From Piscicola geometra (Eukaryota > Annelida > Clitellata > Hirudinida > Piscicolidae): a stretch of DNA of 64,000 nucleotides. The translations under genes and the position numbers were made by a program. The notes beneath the pieces are model-generated. The model was not told where the DNA came from, ran no database searches, and saw only the letters and a program-made list of their open reading frames with translations. This document shows positions 40,601 to 52,200 of this stretch, piece after piece; the stretch's first letter is position 1; every line of letters starts with the position of its first letter. The stretch spans positions 7,040,719 through 7,104,718 of the forward strand of contig OX030959.1 of assembly GCA_943735955.1 (NCBI GenBank), given 5' to 3'.

Positions 40601-43600
40601 GTCGCCCATGCCCCGGTTGTAAATATCGAGTAGGGCGTCCCATAAGCGGTGTTGCCAGCAGATCGAAATGGTCTGTGGAGGTTTTAATAGGATAAGATGT
40701 GTTAATGGGGTATTGAACAAAATGATTTAAACTACTTAATGATTTTTTAAATACAAATCTATAATTTTTTATTTTTCAATTTTTAAAGCAATAGTAAAAA
40801 TTATTTCTAATAAAAAAAATAATCTCCTAAATATTTAATCCTCTTCACCCCAAAAACCTGATGCAGATCAAGACAGGCTATATCAACATGCAGAAGGCAA
40901 CTTTCAAGATTGGTGAGCAGTACATGCCTTTCGTAGTGTTCGACCAAGTCTCTCATTACCACGGGACTTACGCTTCGCAGTTTATCTTGCAGTATGTAGG
41001 CTTCGAGGCTTTCTAGAAATAGGCCTTTTGTCACGCAGTTTTGGGAGAATCTTTCAGAAGGTTTTAGAGGTGGTTTGCAAGTAGTAATTTTTTGTAAATA
41101 TTTTTTAAATCTTTGAAAAACGTGTAAAAAATCAAATTTAATAAAAAATCACGAAAACTCACTTATCGTAGAGAAAGTTGAAAAGAAAATCGATATTATC
41201 GGTGAGGAGACAGAATGTGATGCAAGTTTGTATCACCTCCAGCTGACACACCACCTCCTCGTCTTCCTGCAGATTGCTGCTGATGCCATTCGAAGGCAGG
41301 CAGTTGTAGGAAAGCATGAAGACGTCAATGTACTGCGTCATCGCCCTGATCATCGCCTCGTTGACCACCTGGTTAACGATTGGTGGATGGATTAGGATGA
41401 TGAAGATGAAGAAAAATTTAGTATAGGAATAATTCTAACAGTTGAGCTTGTCGTATTAGTTTAAGAATAATAATAATTTATTATTTATAATACAGAATAC
41501 AATGCAGACTAATCAAGCAACCTTCTTCCTTTTCTCTTCATTCCAACTCAGTCCAACCAGACCCTTCCCATTCCCTTCGTAGAACATCAAGCCCAGCTGC
41601 AGAGCCTGTCTGTACTGATGCTGTTTCAGCAGCGAATTGATGCGTTCACTCCACGAACGTAGCGTAATAACATGGACACCTTTGGTTCCCAGTAGGAGGA
41701 GCTGGTGGTTGTACGTGGCTACAGAGTTATAACACGCTTTTCCACCCGCGTATGCCATCGCCTCTGATACGTTTCCACCTGTGGCTAGCGACTTGTAGAA
41801 GCTTGTACTGTACGCCAGCTGGACGTAGGTTAGGTCAAGAACCTGTGTGGTGATAGGTGCTTCGGAGGTGGGGTGGCTTCGAAAATGTTGAAAGTTTATT
41901 TTTTGATGAATTTATGAGTTCAAATGCAGAATCATTAGTATGATGTCTTGCTCAATCGATCTATAATTTCTCGTTATTTTTTGTTCTTTTTAATCGGAAA
42001 CAAACTCGCCAACCACTAAAAGCACAAGAGCCTCACTCTGCCACCACACCCAATACCAATAGCACAACTAATCACTCAACACAGCCACCGCAACACCAAC
42101 CACAACAACACCCTCCACTCCCCCCCCTTCCCACAAGCACCACGGGCACCTGAAGCTCCTCTTCAGTACGCACGTCGACCAGATGCGCCCTTTCACTCGA
42201 CTCCACCAGCACCATACTCCTGGAGTTTATCCACGCAATAGCCAGTAGTTTATATGACAGGGTCATCTCTTGCAACATCATGATCTTTATCTTGTCAGGA
42301 CCCCTGCCCATCACCTGTCGATGGTTGGTTGTTTTTTTTTCATGGAGAGAAGGGAAGGAGGGGGGGGTGGGGTAGAATTGTATTGAGTTTTTTTGTGTGG
42401 TTCAAGGCTCAGGTTTTGGTTGTCTCTTTAAATTTATAAATTTTTTTAAATATTAGAAATTGGAAAACACGTTGAAGAATATTTTAGTAACCTGAGCAAA
42501 ATGGATTTGATTCCCTCTTCCAAATGCAAGCACGGGATCAACCACTCTATCCTTGTTCATCTGAATGATGACGTACTGCCACGCGAGCAGGGGAAGGGTG
42601 GATGGGTCGCCAAGGAATGAATGCACATAGTGCAGCCTCAACTGGGGCTTCAGCACTACTAACAGCATCTTTGAGAGTGTTCCTATGGCAACGAGGATGA
42701 CATCTTTCATGGGGTGGTCGATGATGTTCTGGTTGGAGACCAAAGGCTCGATCACGCACGCCTCTCCCTTGCTTCCCGAGAACAAACAATGCGACTCGCA
42801 TGTGCGCACTCCGAGCGTTCGTTTGAAGTCGAGCTGGAAGACTGAACCACCACTGTCACTCGAGACCGCCATTGTTCGGTCATCTGTGAATCTGACATGG
42901 AGTATCGCCATGCCGGGTGGATGCGCGTCAGTGACAGTTCTGAGAAGTTTTCCATTTGTGAGATTCCACATCGTGATCTGGCCCCTCGCGAAACCTGCCA
43001 GAAGTCTTGTGCAGTCGATGTTGAAGCTCAAGGCTGACACTGCTCCGTACTGTGCTCCCACTGCCGAACTGCCAAGACACCACTTGAGCACTTGTTTGTT
43101 ATCGAAGATCAGCACAACTCCTCTCGACATGCCGACTGCGATGAGTGAAGAAACTGTCAGTGAAGTTGGCTGGCCTGCATCCACCTTGTTTGAGGCTGAG
43201 AGAATTTGAGATGAAATCGATTTGAGTAGCACATGACGGAATATATTTCCGTGCAGTGATTTCGTTTCCGTCTGCTGTTTTTGATGCAGCAAGTTTAGTG
43301 GCACTCTTGTTCTCAATGGAGCTGAACTATCTTGACTTGAAATTGAAGATGAATCTAACAAGTCATTCTGCTAAGAAAATTTATGTTCAAAATTTAATGA
43401 ATTATATTTAATTAACACTCATAACTGCATAGCATTAATTTGAAGTTTTAATTTAAAACTATTTAATTTGGATCTTTTATACGCCCCTTAAAATTTATTT
43501 ACTAGTAAGCAAAAATAACTTACCAAGAATTGGTCAGATAAATTGTGAAAATCATCGTCGTCATCATAATCAGGAGCGTTAAGAATACTTTCCAGAGTGG

Positions 43601-43763
43601 GTGGGTTGGCAATTGGAGGTATGTCATACTCTGTGTCATCAATGTCTATGTGATCAAGACTTAAAGAAGATAAATTATCGTTTCCTTTTCCACTATTTTG
43701 AATTTTGGTTTTGTCATTTTCCGTCACTGGTGAAGATTTTGAGCAACTTGATAGGGAAGACAT
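37626..43763 (-). CDS. VPS8: Vacuolar protein sorting protein 8 (CORVET subunit)
   Basis: Twelve exons on the minus strand: 43763-43524, 43367-42492, 42314-42150, 41842-41522, 41368-41163, 41050-40858, 40672-40432, 40308-40170, 40084-39949, 39768-39418, 39349-39152 and 39050-37626. All phases agree, giving 1496 residues (human about 1430). The N-terminal propeller is clear (LKWCLGSSAVGAQYGAVSAL, ITMWNLTNGKLLRTVTDAHP, GVRTCESHCLFSGSKGE). An alpha-solenoid follows (GNVSEAMAYAGGKACYNSV, LLYISCCLTGKVFPYGELPE, HEERQQIFIELLKAGVL). Near residues 1320-1390 is a RING-H2 finger, CSIC..27..CHHYYHLSC..CYLC. VPS8 is the Rab5-binding subunit of CORVET, which tethers early endosomes. The start MSSLSS is the first ATG of the exon. 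The gene is head-to-head with PEDS1. Confidence 0.96.
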
Positions 43764-44509
43764 ACCGAATAATATACTTTATTTTTAAAAGTGCATTTTC
43801 ACTATAACTTAAATCAAATCAATAAAATTAGTCAACTTTGTGGTGATTTGAAAAGATTATTTGGATATTTGTATTAATAATGTATTTTAATAGAGTGGGC
43901 AAAAAAATTAGCCATTATGAACAGCAGCTGACAACTTTCAAATGATTCATTGAAAAATTATGAATGGAATAAAATTATTGTTTTTATAAACGTATTTATA
44001 TTTTTTTGGGCTATATCTATCTTTTCAAATTAAATCTTCTTAGAAGTTAAATATTAATAATATGGAATATTATTTTTATAACTAATTTAAAAGAAAAATA
44101 TTCTGAGAATAAATCAAGTAAAAGGAAATGTTAAATTATACCATTATATAAAATTTATATTATAAATATATAATTTTACTCTGAGTATAAAGTTCAATAT
44201 ATCTGTATAAAGGTATTTTGGCATCAGAAAAAGTTATATAATGAGACTGTATTAAATAATATATGTGTTCAATAATTTATTCCTCGTACAAAAACCATAC
44301 ATATCTTAATCCACTTATATCATTTTCGATTTATTGAATAGTCAAATACGCTTCAGTTTAGTTTACTAAACTTTAGTGCGTCCGCTTTTGCGACTTGACA
44401 TTTTTGTTGTTATATATTTTAAGTTTTCCTTTAAAACAACTTGATTTCCTAAAAATTAAAAAGCTTAATAACTGGATAACATTTTTAGTTTAGCAAAAGC
44501 TTCAGCGAT
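43764..44509. promoter_or_regulatory. Shared VPS8/PEDS1 promoter interval
   Basis: Only 746 bases separate the two start codons, pointing away from each other, so both promoters lie here. A small GC-richer patch at 44375-44395 (GCGTCCGCTTTTGCGAC) is the most promoter-like spot. No TATA pair is assignable. Confidence 0.5.
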
Positions 44510-47500
44510 ATGATGGACAAGAAGATTTCCAAGGAAGAGGATGATGTTTTGTTACACAGGGCTAAATGTATGTCCGAAGAGGATCCTAACCAAAATGATA
44601 TATCGCAGGCGAGTGTGAAGGAAAAGAAGCCCAGGTGGGGTCCCCAACATGCAGGAGCCATGGAATTAGCCTCACAATACACGCGAAGTGAGATCGTTTG
44701 TTAAAGAGAAAATAATATCGTTCATTTTTCATAATTGCTTCACGTCAAAACACTGTTTGATGTCAACTTTAGAAATCTTAAATGATCTTAACGCAAGACG
44801 GTAGGTACAGTGAAAATCACTGTACCTAAAATTTTACGTGATTTTAAATTAGGTACAGTGAAGGTATGGCTTTTCAATGCGCTCAGGTTCAATTCCCGGT
44901 CATGATTTTTTCAATACATTTTTGTTTTTTTGTTTATTAAATTCATTTTTTTGAAAAATATTTTTTAAATAGTGGAAATATTTTTTCATTTATATTTTAA
45001 GCATTTAAATATGTTATTTATTCATTTAAATAATTAAATACTTTTCATACTTTAAATTTTTTTACAATTTTATCTTTAAAGCATAGAAATAAATTCTAAT
45101 TATAAATAAAAATAATTTATTTAAATAATTCAAACCTTAAATAATTATCCCTGAACGTAAGAAAAATTGAGAAAGTTGCTTGAATGTTCACTGTACCTAC
45201 CGTCTTGCCGCCTATTTCGGTAGGTACAGTGAACATTCAGGTAAACGATAAAAGGTCTTCTGGATAAAAGGTCTTCTGGATAAAAAGTTTTTGGATAAAA
45301 AGTCTTCCGGATAAAAAGTGATCATCATCGCACACACACACATGCACGCACGCACACACACACACGCACACACACACACATTATGATGACGATGATGATG
45401 ATAACTGGTGGTGGTGGTGATGATGATTGTGGTGGGGATGATGATGATGACTTTTTATCCGGAAGACTTTTTATCCGGAAGACCTTTTATCCGTTTACCT
45501 GAATGTTCACTGTACCTACCGAAATAGGCGGCAAGACGGTAGGTACAGTGAACATTCACGCAACTTTAAACGACTTTTTCGGTAGGTACAGTGAAATAAG
45601 AAATATTTTTTAAAAGTATGAAAAGTGTTTAATCATATAAAAAAGAAATATTTTTAAAAAGTATGAAAAGTGTTTAATCATATAAACAAGAAATATTTTT
45701 AAAAAGTATGAAAAGTGTTTAATCATATAAATAAATAAATTAAAAAACGAGTTAAATTTTTTTTAAACATAAATTAAATCGTTTAATTTGTTTAATTATA
45801 TAAATAAATCATTTGAAAAACGAGTTTAATTTTTTTAAAAACATGAATTAAATCCCTTAAAAAATATTTAAATGTTATAAATATTTTTTTTACAAAATAT
45901 TATTAGCGGGAATTGAACCCAGAGCGTAGGGATCCGTAGTCTAAAGTGCAAGCGCTAGGCCATGGAAACTGTTGCATATTTGCGGCTATAAAGATAGAAA
46001 ACCCTTACCTTCACTGTACCTAATGAAAATCACGTTGAATTGTAGGTACAGTGAATTTCACTGTACCTACATTTAACGGATCTTAACTGGAATTATTAAA
46101 AATTTAAATAATTTTTAAAATTATGTTTATATTTTTTAAAAATAATAAAATGATAGCTTTTATAACTAATATAAAAATTATAAAGATACTCTTTTTATTT
46201 AATGATTAAATTAGTCATAATTTCAGCATGAGGTTCAAAATGTGGATCAATAAAGAGTGGAATGTAGGCATATCAATGTGTATATTAAATAATGTGGATT
46301 CACAAATAAAAAGAGTATCTTTAAGTAGTGCCATTAAATTTTAATGGCACTACTTCAATATAAGTGCACTATATTCTATACCAAATTTACTTTTACTTAC
46401 ATATTTATAAAATTTTATTTGATCAATTCATTAATTTCATTTGTTTACAGCAAAAAGAATTCAAGAAACTATATGTCTTTGTGTCACAGCTCTTCTTCTC
46501 ATCTATAACTTCATCAATCTTGCTTTCTTTTTCAAATTTGAAAATCTCAAATTCACCATCCTGGCTGCCTGTGAGTTGTTGTTTTTAGAATAATTATTGA
46601 TTATGTAAGGTTCCATGAATTCAAATGAGATATACATGCCCTACAGAGATATAAGATTAATATAGGAGAGATAATATTAAACAGGATGATGATGATGTTC
46701 ATGGTGATGATGATGGTGATGATGGTATTGTTTGTGATGATTATGATGGTGATGATGGTATTGTTTGTGATGATTATGATGGTGATGATGATGAGGATGA
46801 TTGTAAATTTTTTGTATTAACATCTGCAAAACAATTTTTAAAGATTAAAAATTGCAATTAAAGTCTACTTTGTTATGTAACTCTTCTGCTATCTTGTGTT
46901 ATGTTATCTTTGTGGTTGAATATGATTGATTTATTTTAATGTTGAGAAATGTTGCATACTTTTTTTTCTCTCAAAATTTATGAAATTATGAAATTTATTT
47001 TTCAATTATTATTTTTTATTTTTCATTAACTCTAATACAACTTTGAGTACTCAAAGCATTCAAATGATTTCACAAATTACCATTTAAACAACATAATTTC
47101 AAACCATCTCACCTACTCACCACCAAACTATTCTTCCAATCACTTTCAAACCAACCAACCAACCCTCTCAACCAACCAGTTCTGGGCATAATCACAGCAG
47201 ACTTCTTCAGTGGTTTGGTGCACTGGGCTGCTGATTCGTGGGGCTCTGTAGATCTGTGGCTTTTTGGCAAGGTTTGTTATCGAATGATTTCTATTTATTT
47301 ATTCAACAAAGTATGAAAATTCTCTCACTACACTATTTGTGTTCAAATTGAAAAAACACTGCTATGCTTGCATTGATAATTTATTGGAAATGCATAATGA
47401 AATTGGTCTGCATTCAAAAACATTTGGTGAATTAGCGATAAAATCAATGAGTCAATTTTAATTCTCGAGTCAAATTCCATCTCTATCATCATCATCATAA

Positions 47501-49001
47501 TCATATTCATCATCACCCTCATCATCATCATCATCATCACCATCATTCTTATTTTTATTATACATCTTTAAATTATTTTCCCATTGAGTCTCCAAACTTA
47601 TAGTTTAACCATCACTGCTTCCCACTTTTCTTTCCATCATTCCAGTGCACTGACAGTGCACTCTACTAGCACCATCCAGCAATAATCCTTAATTATCTTT
47701 TCCAATATTATCTTTTCGATGTGTCCGAGTCGTTTCTACACTTGAATTTGACCTTTCGTCCTCTAACAAACTTCCATTCCACGATGGTCACCATGCAATA
47801 TTCCTTGTTATATACTATATGCTATCAGAATGCACAGAATCTCGAAGTCTTTTTTCTTGTTGTTTTTTTAAAAGTTAAAAACCTTTAGAGCCTCAGATAC
47901 TCGATTTTTGAATGGAAACAAGTTTATATGGTAAGAATTATATCTGGACCAATCGAGCATAGTCATTTTTAAGGCTAAAAGGGCTTAGGTATATGTGTCA
48001 ATTTTTTTATATAAAAAACGTCACTTAGTTGAGTTTTGACTATCATTGGACATTTGATTTTATGCTCATCAATAATATCATCATCATCATTATCTTCTTT
48101 TCTATTTAGAATTCATAAACTTTAGTTTTGTGTTTTTTACCTATTCTCATCTATTTCACAAACATTAATTATTATTTAATGGTTTTTAGTTTCAGAAAAA
48201 CTACTCTAGATACATTTTTACGTTCAAAATAATATTTAAAATTATCATAATCAATCAATTTCAAAAAAGCCTGAAATAACCTTCTTATATCCCAAACTCC
48301 CCCTTCCCTACATCTCCCCACCCACCTCCTCCACGACGCAGGCATTCATCCGTCCATTCAGGGAACACCATATCGACCCCACGGCCATCACGCGACACGA
48401 TTTCATCGAGACGAACGGAGATAACTTCGCCCTCACCCTGCCTGCCATGCTCATCTCCGCTATCAAGTAGGCGTCTTTTCGATAATATTTAGTCATTCGT
48501 AATTAGTCCGTTTTGACTTTTTTAACTATATGGTAATACTAGAATATTAATTTATATAAGGTACATGATATTACTTATATAGCTTTATATTTTTTGATAT
48601 AATCTAAAAAATCTAACAGCATAATCCTCTCCACCACCGCCAAAAGGTTCACAACGGACTCGGAAGATCAGATCGCCTCGACGTACAACATCCAGATGTT
48701 TTTCTTCCTGCTGGCGGTGTTCGTCTCGATGACGAACCAGATCCACAAGTGGTCGCACACCTACTTCGGCCTGCCTTGGTACATCACGCTGCTGCAGGAC
48801 CTCCACATCATTCTGCCGCGCAAGCACCACCGCATCCACCACATCTCGCCGCACGAAACGTTCTTCTGCATCACGACCGGCTGGCTGAACTACCCCTTCG
48901 AGTGGATGTCCTTCTGGCCCCGTCTCGAACGCCTCATCTCCCGACTCACAGGCGCCGAACCCCGCTCAGACGACCTCGCCTGGGCTAAGAGGATTAATTA
49001 A
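44510..49001 (+). CDS. PEDS1: Plasmanylethanolamine desaturase
   Basis: Five exons: 44510-44687, 46451-46570, 47180-47271, 48342-48466 and 48620-49001. Phases agree (1,1,0,2), giving 298 residues (human PEDS1/TMEM189 about 270). The enzyme introduces the vinyl-ether double bond of plasmalogens in the ER membrane. The N-terminus is charged and soluble. Membrane segments include [15 protein letters not shown] (about 66-87), the next exon ([16 protein letters not shown]) and [11 protein letters not shown]. The histidine clusters expected for the di-iron site are all present: [14 protein letters not shown] (from 137), HKWSH (214-218) and [15 protein letters not shown] (237-251). The C-terminus [21 protein letters not shown] matches the family closely. 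Intron 1 (1.76 kb) carries the fold-back element at 44793-46078; introns 2 and 3 hold microsatellites. Confidence 0.96.
44879..44904 (+). other. tRNA-like B-box, left arm of the fold-back element
   Basis: GGTTCAATTCCCG in a T-arm-like context follows the outer repeat. It mirrors the tRNA-like block at the right end, but the tRNA body appears to have been lost. Confidence 0.4.
45181..45239. repeat. Perfect hairpin, inner left arm
   Basis: Bases 45181-45202 are the exact reverse complement of 45218-45239; the loop is TCTTGCCGCCTATTT. The whole 59-base unit is the exact reverse complement of 45500-45558. Confidence 0.95.
45241..45320. repeat. GGATAAAAAGTCTTCC tandem units
   Basis: Four to five variants of a 16-17 base unit (GGATAAAAGGTCTTCT and GGATAAAAAGTCTTCC). 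Inverted copies lie at 45450-45494. Confidence 0.85.
45321..45449. repeat. Simple-repeat centre of the fold-back element
   Basis: CA repeat with CG/TG interruptions, then GATGATG and GGTGGTG runs. It forms the loop between the inner arms; the ATC and GATGATG stretches at its edges can still pair. Confidence 0.85.
45500..45558. repeat. Perfect hairpin, inner right arm
   Basis: Bases 45500-45521 are the exact reverse complement of 45537-45558; the loop AAATAGGCGGCAAGA is the complement of the left loop. Confidence 0.95.
45598..45731. repeat. Three tandem copies of a 44-base AT-rich unit
   Basis: The unit AAGAAATATTTTTAAAAAGT + ATGAAAAGTGTTTAATCATATAA is repeated three times almost exactly inside the right half of the fold-back element. 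Confidence 0.9.
45903..45966 (-). other. tRNA-like module, right arm of the fold-back element
   Basis: On the minus strand: TGGCCTAGCGCTTG (A-box-like), CTACGGA in the anticodon-loop position, and GGGTTCAATTCCCG (good B-box and T-loop). The anticodon and acceptor stems pair poorly, so this is a tRNA-derived relic and not a working tRNA gene. It sits in a block of clearly higher GC. Confidence 0.5.
46683..46805. repeat. (GATGATGGT)n microsatellite
   Basis: GATGATGGTGATGATGG-type repeats in PEDS1 intron 2, including a duplicated 33-base block with GTATTGTTTGTGATGATTAT. Confidence 0.9.
47482..47556. repeat. (ATC)n microsatellite
   Basis: ATCATCATC runs with TTC and ACC interruptions in PEDS1 intron 3. 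Confidence 0.9.
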
Positions 49002-49240
49002 TTAGTCAAGTCCGTCGCGGTGGTTGAAAAATTTCCCATTAATAATGATTATTATTTGCATCTTAATTTGTTTTGTTCTTTCAAAGGACTTTGGTCAAAA
49101 ATTCATGCAGTAATGACGTTCTCGCGTTTCCACATTTTATTATTGACTCCTGTTTATGTATGTATTAATTACATTCGAAATTAAATTTATGGGTAATGAT
49201 AATTCATTTCAATTAACGTGCAGTGTATCATTTAACGGTG

Positions 49241-49246
49241 AATAAA
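49241..49246 (+). terminator. Probable PEDS1 poly(A) signal
   Basis: AATAAA 240 bases after the stop. Confidence 0.5.
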
Positions 49247-49249
49247 TTA

Positions 49250-52200
49250 TACTTAAGGTGCATGCGCTATTGCACTTACTGCTTCTGAATTGTTTATATT
49301 TTTTTAAACATTATTTACATTAAATCTGTTTAAAATATATATATTTTAAATTCTTTTTCTATTTTTTAAAAAGAATTTTTTCAGTTAATTTTATTTTAAA
49401 TATAGCATGACAAATAATATAAACACCAAAATTGTACAACATCAGTACGGGACAAATTCTCGTAAACTATTTCACGTTAGTTATTACTTCTTTTTAGACA
49501 CATACCTAATTCAAAAGCATATTAATCCCAAAATGTAATTGTATTAATGTTTTGAATATTTTTTGCTTATATTTACATTTTTATTCAATTTCCAACTCAC
49601 CGAAAAATACATTTCGAATAAGAATAAACATAATCATCATTATCATAATCATCATCATCATCAACTTCCGAATGCTTATCTATTTAAGTGATCTATTAGC
49701 AAAGCATGACAAAACTAATTGAATCATAACATGAATACTAATGACTTCACTACTTCAAGGTGTGCCCAATATAGCGCTATATCAATTTCTATTTATAGGC
49801 ACACACACACACAAACACACACACACTTGGTCTTGTTGAAATTAATATTGCAGGAAATGTTTTGATAAAAAGTAGGGACTGTTTATCCAACTTATCCAAT
49901 GTTTATTCATGCCATGTTGACTTTAGAGCAACTTATGGGCTAATCAAACTATTTTATGTTGTCAATCAACAATATACGATTTCCGAATAACTAATTAAAA
50001 AACACTAATTTTAGCTATTTAAGCATAAAATATTATTAATAATAAAAAGTAAGTATTGCGGCACCTTTGAATAGTTGTTTAAAATGCATCGCTGAGTTAT
50101 CGTTGAGAATGTATTGAACGCATGAAAATATATTCTATTTACGTATTTGTTTGCAATAGCAGCCATTTCATTTTTTATTATTTTTTTTTCGACGTTTGTT
50201 CCCACCTAACTGGCGCAGATAAAGAGGCCAAGAGGCTTCTTTTTCCGGCCTTTTATGCTCGTGCATTGATACTTTTGCATGCTAGAAAATTGGTTAATTT
50301 ATAAGAAATTCAAAGTTATTGAATCCTAATGTTAACTAAAATCAATTAAATTAATTGTAAAATGATAATAAATTAAAAGCTGTTTAATCGGAATGCTAAC
50401 TTGAAATTAAAAAGTTTATTGCTAACAAGAGGCGTCAATGGGCTCCAGGCGATAAATGGAATGCACCCGTACAGTATTCACCCTTTCAGCTTGCAGCACT
50501 CACAAAATTTGAAATTCCTTGCTTTTCACACTGCGCAAGTTTTACTGAATTGCATTTAGAAATTAATAAATTTATCATTTAATATGGTTATTTTATTATA
50601 TGCTTTTTATATTATTATAAATTATAATATTATAATATTATTATTATTGTTATTAGTATTTATTTATTTATTTTTTTCCCAAACGATCATTGGCGTTTTA
50701 TCACTGCTTCGAACAATCAGACAGCATTCTTGACTCGCAGCTTAAACACTGAGAATATTTATGGATTAAAATGAAATTTATCTAATTGAGATATTAATGC
50801 TACTTAGAAGCATTGAAAATTTAATGTTATACTTTGAGATACTTGAATATTTGAGGTATTTATTAAATAATAACAAAAATGAGTATCAATATCCTGAGAT
50901 GTGCATAATAAATTAGAAATCAACAATAAAAACTAACAATGTATTATTCAAATTTATTCATAAAGTATCAATTTGTATAGATATAATTTTAATTGTTACT
51001 CTTCCCACCACTCACAGCTTGGCTTTTCAACTAAGCGCCTGTTTCAACAATGGGTAGTATTTAGTCGAAAGTTCATTAAATTCAAAATGATGGTTTTATA
51101 AAGTACCTTGAAATATAACATTGCATTTTGAAAATTTGGATTAATTATTAAAATGCTTTCACCTGCATGGTCTTTCTTCCCATATATAATTTATTATATT
51201 ATAATTCAATCTGATTAGTTTCGGTTTTGTTAAATCTATAAAAAGGTTGCTTCACAAAACTCCGTCGACAGCTTTTCAAATATATTCAAGCGAATTTTAC
51301 TAGTTAATTAGTTATTATTTAAATATCAATTCAGGATGTTTCAATTTTATTCCTAGAATCAGTGTATTTATGTCGAACGCCTTTTACGAATGCCGCTTCT
51401 ACCTTAGCACCCATTCGAATCGCCTTTATTAAATCAATCATTAAGATCCATAGTTTCATTCTTGGATTAATTCTTTTTAATTATTCTTTTAGGGTATTTA
51501 GCTGTTGGTTCAATAAGCAATTATACTTGTTTCGTGTGCTAATGATTATGATGTTTACATAATTAAGTTTAAAATTCACTTAAAATCGAGTTTTTCACGA
51601 GAATAAAATATTAAGTGAACAAATAAAATATGAAAATATTGTTATTCATGATAATTTTTACAATTCTTTGTTTAAAATTAATAAGAGTGTCGTAGTAAAA
51701 ACTTAAAATATTTGAAAAATAAGTCATTTAAAACTCAAACATTATTTTGAAAAATTAAAACACGATAAATAAAGTAAAATCAAAGGAAATTTTGAATGTT
51801 GTAAAGTAACGAATAGATACCTGGTGAAAAGGCAACAAATGAAATGGAAACAGGATAGTCGACAGCAGGGCGGTGATCTGCTGCAAATCTTGGGGGGGGG
51901 AGGGTTCTAACCAGCACAAACGATCCTGGAGAGGTCCTGGAATCCAGATTACTTCTCCCCCCACTTAAAAAACATTTTTAAACTTCTGTTTTGATACAAA
52001 TATTCAATTAAGCAAAGAATAGTTTGGTTTTAGGCAGCTATCAATATAACCACACCTACTCACAATGTATTGCTAGATAAACTATCTTTTTTATGCCATT
52101 TGTGACCATTATGCTCGTATCAAACAATAAATATATAAACATTTATAGAAACATTGAAGTAGACCCCCTCACTACAAAAAAGTGGGAGGGTCTTGACCCC

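Larger units (their letters stand above)
44793..46078. mobile_element. Nested fold-back (inverted-repeat) element in PEDS1 intron 1
   Basis: The element is flanked by the 9-bp direct repeat GATCTTAAC (44784-44792 and 46079-46087). It contains eleven exact copies of TAGGTACAGTGA: plus at 44802, 44850, 45221, 45540, 45583, 46043; minus at 44817, 45188, 45507, 46011, 46058. The outer arms (44793-44905 and 45900-46078) are imperfect reverse complements. The inner arms (about 45181-45325 and 45445-45558) are much better matched, each starting with a 22-bp perfect hairpin with a 15-base loop. The centre is CA and ATG/GTG simple repeat. A 9-bp duplication with long fold-back termini recalls Mutator-related or FB-type elements. 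No transposase is present. Confidence 0.7.

Noticed and set aside
45903..45966. Functional tRNA gene
   Set aside because: Good B-box but the anticodon and acceptor stems do not pair; better read as a tRNA-derived relic.
48585..48988. Frames on both strands over the last PEDS1 exon
   Set aside because: Shadows caused by its GC-rich codon use.
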